Of a stretch of DNA of 64,000 bases, positions 58,463 through 64,000 are shown in pieces. The first letter of the stretch is position 1. Each line of letters starts with the position of its first letter. Under the pieces are notes generated by a model that ran no database searches, was not told the origin of the DNA, and saw only the letters and a list, made by a program, of their open reading frames with translations. The stretch is from Nageia nagi. Its lineage: Eukaryota; Pinophyta. A program made the translations under genes and the position numbers. Location of the stretch: positions 179,986,001-180,050,000 of the forward strand of contig JBITNC010000001.1 of the NCBI GenBank assembly GCA_050084985.1, in the 5' to 3' direction.

Positions 58463-58630
58463 CTGCAATCTTTTGAGAGACCTGTCAAATATTTTGAGCC
58501 TGCCACCTTGGGATCCATCCTCTGATGATGCCACTGATGATAATGCTAATGATAATGAGAAGCAATTATTATACCGATGTTTAAGACAATGCCCACAGAT
58601 TTTGGGGAGCTTTGACAACATCTGCATCAT
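58463..58630 (-). CDS. NDUFAF5: Exon 1 of NDUFAF5-type complex I assembly factor (putative mitochondrial methyltransferase-fold protein)
   Basis: The exon encodes 56 residues, from an ATG at 58630 to a CAG codon followed by a GT donor (58462-58461). A TGA lies in frame 30 bases upstream of the ATG, so this is the first possible start; a second ATG follows at once. The first ~40 residues (MMQMLSKLPK..., then Ser/Ala-rich) look like a mitochondrial presequence with few acidic residues. The end, GRLKIFDRSLKRLQ, is the conserved N-terminal block of NDUFAF5 proteins (plant At1g22800 type), which reads KIFDR.LKR followed by RDRAAW. NDUFAF5 acts in the mitochondrial matrix and hydroxylates an arginine of the NDUFS7 subunit during complex I assembly. 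The exon continues in phase 0 into exon 2 across an 82-bp intron. Identification rests on recognising the family from three consecutive exons. I see no defect in this exon. Confidence 0.88.
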
Positions 58631-58834
58631 TTCTGCAGAAACTTCAAACAGATATCAGCGATGGAATTTTTAAAGAAAGAATGAGACAGGTTTAAGCAAT
58701 TACAGCGAAAAAATGGTATACTAGAAAATTGTAGTCACCTTGGTTTGGATGGAGTGTTACGAGAGATTTGTTTTAATTCTGTTCAATTAATTAAAACTAG
58801 CAATTGCAACTAAGTGCAATGGGTACCGCGATTA
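58631..58834 (-). promoter_or_regulatory. 5' UTR and promoter region of the NDUFAF5-type gene
   Basis: About 200 bp lie between the start codon and an AT-rich trinucleotide block at 58835. I see no convincing TATA box at a suitable distance. A motif starting GAGAGATTTGTT (58771) and containing ATTGCAAC....TGCAATGGGTAC (58803-58827) recurs in the same order at 61531-61583. Transcription start cannot be placed from sequence alone. Confidence 0.35.
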
Positions 58835-59205
58835 TTATTGTTATTAATTATTATAATTTTTTTTTAATTATTTTTATTATTTATTTATTACTTGTCTTTA
58901 TTTTTTATAATTTTTTTATTTTATTAATTATTATTGATTAAATAATTAGATTATGGTAATTATATTATTATTTTGAATAGTTTTTAAATTATCTTAATCT
59001 TTGTTTTCATGGTTTGTTGTTAATCATTTTTTTATTATTATTATTTTTTCATTTTAAAATTGTTATTTTTTTAAAATTATTTTTATTATATTTTTTTAAA
59101 TTATTATTAATGTTAATTATTATTATTATTATTAACAACATATATTATTTTAATTTTTATTATTAATATTATTATTAATTTTCTTATTAATATTAAGAAA
59201 AATTA
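58835..59205. repeat. AT-rich trinucleotide block 1 (ATT/TTA)n
   Basis: About 370 bp of degenerate ATT/TTA repeats, over 90% A+T, starting 205 bp upstream of the NDUFAF5-type start codon. Confidence 0.9.
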
Positions 59206-60235
59206 CCAAAATATCTTTATAATTTCATATAATTACAAAAATACTCCTATATTTTTAAAATTACCAAAATACCTCTATTGTATGTTGTTTTCAGCTCACC
59301 AGGATGACGTTCAAGGTTTTTTTTGCGTTGAATATGAAAAACTTATTCCAACATAGAGAAGACTTCAAAAATGAATGTTTTCTTGGTGGCAGTATTACTA
59401 TTACCATATAATTGTTGCAGAGAGTGGGAAATGTCTCCTAATACCAAAGACAAGCCATAACCAGAGTGTATGTTTATTTTCATTGGTCAATGAAATTGCG
59501 GAGAGCAAAATAAATTTGGGTTCATCACTATCAGACACATTTTCAAGTTTGTTGAAACTTCCATACAATACATCTACATAGAACTCAACTCAACAGGTCC
59601 TATGTGTTGTAATTAACTATACATAACCATTTATTTATTTTTCGCACTTTTTTTTGTGTTAAAAATGAAGTTGTTGAACATGCCCCATAAAGTACTAGAA
59701 TATTTTGTGTTGTTGAGTTTGCTTTTGAAATGAATGGAAATCATGGAGCCTTCTTATTCTAATTATAGAATTCCATAGATAAGTGTGGACACTATATCCA
59801 TTAGAGGATTTTTCTATCCACACGTGTGCTTTTTTTTGCTAACTAAAAATACAGTAATATATAACATTAAATATACTACGAACCTTATCTACGTCTAATG
59901 AATATGTTTAAAGCAAATCATATTTCCTCTCTTCTCAATTCAAACACGCGACGGGTAGTCTCTCATTATTGCAGAGTAGTCTCTCCCGATACCTAAAGAA
60001 GCATAAGCTTGCAAAACAACAAACTAGGTATTTTTTTATGAAACCATCTTTGCAGGTCAATTTTTTGGAATTAGATTTCGTGTCTGAGGGGTTCTCTTCC
60101 TTCAAAGTCACCCGGAAGTGGCACCCGACCTCATCTACGGCAACATGATCACCCACCGATTGAAATTAGCATATCCACATGATATGAAGGGGGAGAGTTT
60201 TAAACTTGGAACCTCCCTTTTTCAACTTAAGAGTT
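59206..60235. other. Stretch between the two AT-rich blocks
   Basis: It starts with three copies of AAAATTACCAAAATA-like words (59198-59275). Positions 59930-60190 are more balanced in base composition (CACGCGACGGGTAGTCTCTC..). No conserved protein was recognised on either strand. Confidence 0.4.
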
Positions 60236-60715
60236 TTATATATATATATAATATTATTATTATTTTAATTTTTTTTAATTATTGTTATTTAATTATGTCC
60301 ATTATTCTATTTTTTATTATTAGTATTATTATTATTTTTCTTATTCATATTATTATCATCATTTTTTAAATTTATTTTAAATTATTATTAAGTAATTATT
60401 ATTTTTTAAATTATTATTATTATTATTTCATTTTGCGTTAATAGTTCACCAACCTTCATAGTCATTACTTTTATTATTATTATTATTATTATTATTTATT
60501 TTAATTATTATTAATTTAATTTTTTAAATATTTTTATTGTTAATAAATTTTTTAATTATTAATCTTATTATTATATTTTTTATTAATATTATTATTTTTT
60601 AATTGTTATTATATATATATTAAATTATTATTTATTATTATTATTATTATTAAAAAAAATATTGTTATTGTTGTTATTACTATTAATTTTTTAATATCAA
60701 TCTTTTTTTTTAAAT
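60236..60715. repeat. AT-rich trinucleotide block 2 (ATT/TTA)n
   Basis: About 480 bp of ATT repeats, beginning with (TA)n at 60238-60250. A uniform stretch of at least eight ATT units lies near 60470-60496. Confidence 0.9.
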
Positions 60716-61824
60716 ATTTATGTGAGAGACATTTGAATCCACAACTTATATACGTTCTATATTTATTACGTTCTTTATTAAATTTCGTTGCATTATTCAA
60801 TTTCCCGGCTGGCACTCATTATGCAGGGTATGTGGGCATATTGTACTGTCTACGCTTTTATGCGACGGTCCTATTTATTATTACACTGCTAGAAGGGATT
60901 GGAAATTTGAGCCACCCAACTCCAAGGTATCCACGTTCTGTCGACGTTGTCCGACCAGTCTATGAAATTGAGCATCTCCTTGGATTGCTGACATTCTGGT
61001 AAGCTTCCAGTGCACGCTCCGTCTCAGAAGTATACTCCACACCTGATGCTGGGGATGAAAAAAATTCAACATGGTGGCTTGCTATGTAAGGTTTAGATTA
61101 CTTTCATCGTATGGCCGCTACCGTGGAACTTTAGCCAGTCATGGATGGTAAAAGCAAGACCCTCAGCCTCAATGTGCGGTACGCCTTAGATGCAAATATA
61201 GGTCAATAATAACGAAGTAAAGATTAAAAAAAAAAATTAGAGGTTCTTCAGATTATTTGTTAGTATAATTGAAAAATTTTACATGGAAATATATTTTCAA
61301 ATAATAGTGGTAATGTTTAACATATTTCGATTAGTTAAGTAATAGTTATTTATAGGTATTTAGAAGAATGAATCTCATGGTGTTTTAGATAGGAAAGATG
61401 TTTACAAGAGTTAAATATATGATAATGGATACTCTTAAATGTGTAAATTGGTTTGCTAAAAGGTTGTCATCTTCATATGATATAGAAATATGTTAGATAT
61501 AATGGAAGAAATTCTAGCAAACTTTTGTAAGAGAGATTTGTTGCATGAATAAACTAGCTATTGCAACCCTATGCAATGGGTACAACGTAGATTAATAATT
61601 ATGCTCTTTAAATTTAGGTGTTATGTTTGTATTAAAAGAGATGACATAATCAAAATATTGAATTAATATGCATTTACTTAATAAATAAATAAGTTTCCAA
61701 CAAGTCATTCAAAACTCAATTATTTTCTAACAAGGAAACAAAAATTAGGTACCTTGGAAGCGATCGAGTGGAAATCTTTATCTTGGACATCATTTTCTCT
61801 TCCCCTGAATCGATCTCTTCATCC
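60716..61824. other. Mixed stretch without a recognised gene
   Basis: 60780-61190 is less AT-rich than its surroundings. An 89-codon plus frame (60733-61002) and a 63-codon minus frame (60881-61072) overlap there, and neither resembles a known family. At 61531-61583 a motif also found at 58771-58827 recurs. Confidence 0.35.
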
Positions 61825-62570
61825 TCAACATTTTCCCCCTCCTCTTAATCTGCAAAAACCCTTATGGTAGGTTAGCACGAGAGGTTGCTCTTCTACCAGA
61901 CTTGCCAACTTTTTAGAGCAGTGGAAAAGAAAAGAAAAAGAAAGTATATTAATATCCTCGGGTGACCAAAAGTGGTCAATGGGACTAGAGTGAACAATAC
62001 ATGAATCAGATTCCAGCAAGCGCCTATTAGGATTCCTTTAAATCAAACAAAGAAATAGCCTAATCAAAGCTAGTAAAACCATATAAGAGAAGACCCGAAG
62101 TCTAAGGGATAGGTGGTACAGCATCGTAATATCCAAGAGGTCATCTTAGGGGGCCTTTGTGGGTGCATCGAAAAGACTAATATTGGAGAAGAAGGAAGTA
62201 ATCTATTGCTCCCTTAGTGTGACCTTGGTAACTCGAATGTGTCTCTTGGTATGACAAAGAGGGAGTGGTTGCTCTTCTCGGTGCCTCCGATAAGTCCCCT
62301 CTGGGGAAGATGCTCTGAAAAAGGATATGATTTGTCGCTCCTCCTTGGGATACTATGCGTATGCTAAGAGGCACTTCCAAATAAGGAAGATCTCCTAAAA
62401 GTATAGGACAAGGCAACACTGATCTAGATATTGTATGAAGGTGGCTAGTGAACTGTGTGCATCTCGAAAAAGGTAATGATAATGACCTCTGATCTCATAG
62501 TGGAATGAGCATCTGAAAATAAAATGCTCCTTGAACTCAATATCCTACTAACAAAGGTAGTGGACTCTCA
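61825..62570 (-). pseudogene. Tail K: 3' end of a non-LTR retrotransposon
   Basis: Minus-strand translation near 62440-62550 gives DIEFKEHFIFRC then SFHYEIRGHYHYLFRD, matching tail J (EVEFEEHFIFTC, PIYYEIHDKHYCLFKD). Both are followed by a similar 3' region containing ATTAAT.TCC..GGTGACC (61950 here, 11780 in J). Dead, with stops and shifts. Confidence 0.7.
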
Positions 62571-64000
62571 AGTACCTAGAAAGTGGCCCAACGATTTATC
62601 TCCAAAATGCAAATAACTAGCAGTAGATTTTAAGATATTTTGAAAAATAAGAAAATAGAAACTAGAAAAGAAAACTATTGAGAGAATGATGTACTTCTGC
62701 TAGTAGTACTTTACTCTTATGTAGGTAATTTAGCAAGCAAATGGGAGAAGAGATAAGAGTTGAGATTAGAAATGGTAAGAGGAAATTTAAATAGTCGATG
62801 TAGAAGTGATGTGATGCAATGGTTAATGTGTTGATGGTGATGGCTAGAGGATCACCCTATTAGAAAGGGTATTTTTTATGCCTCATTGATTTTACTATTG
62901 GTATAGAGGTGGAATCCATCATGCTATTCTGCAGCTTAATTATTGAGGGTAGCTATGTGGCATCTCATCTAATTTGCACTTAACGTGTTCTAAGGCTCCA
63001 ATGCCTAGAAAGTGATTGATAATAGTATTAATCATGGTTTGAAATCAACAAACTTAGACTACATACAGGACTTTTGCATTGCTCACTCCCTTCATTAATC
63101 CTAATAAAACTAAGAGCAAAAGTACACATTAGAGTTGTTATACTCTCTTTTTGCTAAAGCACCTCATTACTTGTAAGCCAACTAAAATATTTTACTTTTA
63201 GCTAGATGTTCTCTATTTACTTCAAATATTTCTCCTTTCATTTTTACAATTTGCATGCTTCCTTCACCAACTCTTTACTCTACAATTGTAGATGATGCCT
63301 AAAAAATAATGTCGATAATCAACAACATTATATATTCGTACAAATATTTAATAACAACACTTTTTTAAAAAGTGGAATGATGGAATGATGAAATCGGTTC
63401 GCATTAATTTGCTTCACCAATAATCCCCATAAGAACATTCTTTGCATTTGAAATGATGAAATTGATTCGCATCCCTCGTAGCAATGTTCCTTATAACAGT
63501 ATTGGTTGCATAATTGTAGTCATCAAAGGTTCTTCACAACCTTAATAACATTTCTAATAGAATCTTTAATAACCTGAATGCAACTACCAACTTTTCAAAG
63601 GAATTCTTTATCTTCAACTTTCATATCATTCAAAGTAGGTATTATATTCAAAAATATAATTCACGACCTTCATCTTACTCGATAGTTTCTTCAAATCGCC
63701 ATAGATCTCCTATGTTCAATCTATCTCCTACAAGAAAAGCGTGAATACTCTTTCAATCCAAATACATCCAAGAGTCTTCTTATTTCATCTATCATTCATT
63801 AATGTCCTTACTTAGAACATCATCCTTGTTGCCCACTTTAGTAGAAATATTTGAAAACAGAACATATGATGGAGTATGTAACTTAGTCTCTAACAAAAAT
63901 AATTGTTGCCATGTAATCCCCACTCCTACATTCATAAGTGGTGTACATGTACCAAGAAGACATCATTGAGCACCCAATTTGGTGTGCCTGCTTGGTTATT
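62571..64000. other. Right end of the window: no recognised gene
   Basis: AT-rich, with short frames only. GATGAAAT.G.TTCGCAT recurs at 63388 and 63453, a small local duplication. Confidence 0.4.

Noticed and set aside
60733-61002. 89-codon hydrophobic frame between AT-rich DNA and tail K
   Set aside because: No family recognised, it starts in AT-rich repeat DNA, and no splice or promoter context was found. Left as unassigned.

Overview
The window is plant nuclear DNA, most likely from a conifer or another gymnosperm with very large introns. It holds three exons of one host gene on the minus strand, spread over 38 kb, and almost everything else is nested, decayed retroelement sequence. The gene is an NDUFAF5-type mitochondrial complex I assembly factor (plant At1g22800-like, a SAM-methyltransferase-fold protein). 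Exon 1 (58463-58630), exon 2 (58300-58380) and exon 3 (20622-20700) join in phase with GT/AG borders. Intron 1 is 82 bp and intron 2 is 37,599 bp. Exons 4 onward were not found, so positions 1-20621 are probably the start of another large intron.

Layout, left to right. (1) 1-757: intronic DNA with an old tandem duplication. (2) 758-8228: a dead Ty3/gypsy chromovirus (D) whose 5' LTR is split by a 1.5 kb element E. (3) 9523-10682 and 11967-12999: two solo LTRs with perfect 5-bp target duplications. (4) 11640-13661: the 3' tail of a non-LTR element, cut by the second solo LTR and by element A. (5) 13667-19646: element A, with a hairpin array and a long unknown coding region. (6) 20622-20700: exon 3. 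(7) 21053-28640: intron with no recognisable gene. (8) 28930-33245: a dead minus-strand gypsy element, fused at its gag end to an L1-like LINE (33246-46400), which is itself cut by elements B (36176-38802) and C (39019-45824). (9) 47133-56765: an LTR element G enclosing a pol-less LTR element F (49331-55157), which in turn carries an 809-bp insertion. (10) 58300-58630: exons 2 and 1. (11) 58835-64000: upstream DNA with two AT-rich trinucleotide blocks and another non-LTR tail.

The most interesting signal is the A/B/C/E family. All four have TG...CA ends (TGTTG or TATTG at the start, CCAACA or a close variant at the end) and 5-bp target duplications. They share a CCCC-AAAAT-TTTTGGGGAC motif just inside the 5' end and a tandem array of hairpins. 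A and C also encode a long protein family that I do not recognise. B is an internally deleted relative that keeps the hairpins and the 3' end. None has two LTRs of its own. They look like giant solo LTRs that themselves carry coding sequence, or a non-autonomous element class with LTR-like ends. A second point of note is F, an LTR element in which pol has been replaced by unrelated long ORFs.

All retroelement reading frames are broken, mostly by TAG, TAA or TGA where CAG, CAA or TGG would be expected, consistent with old methylated DNA.
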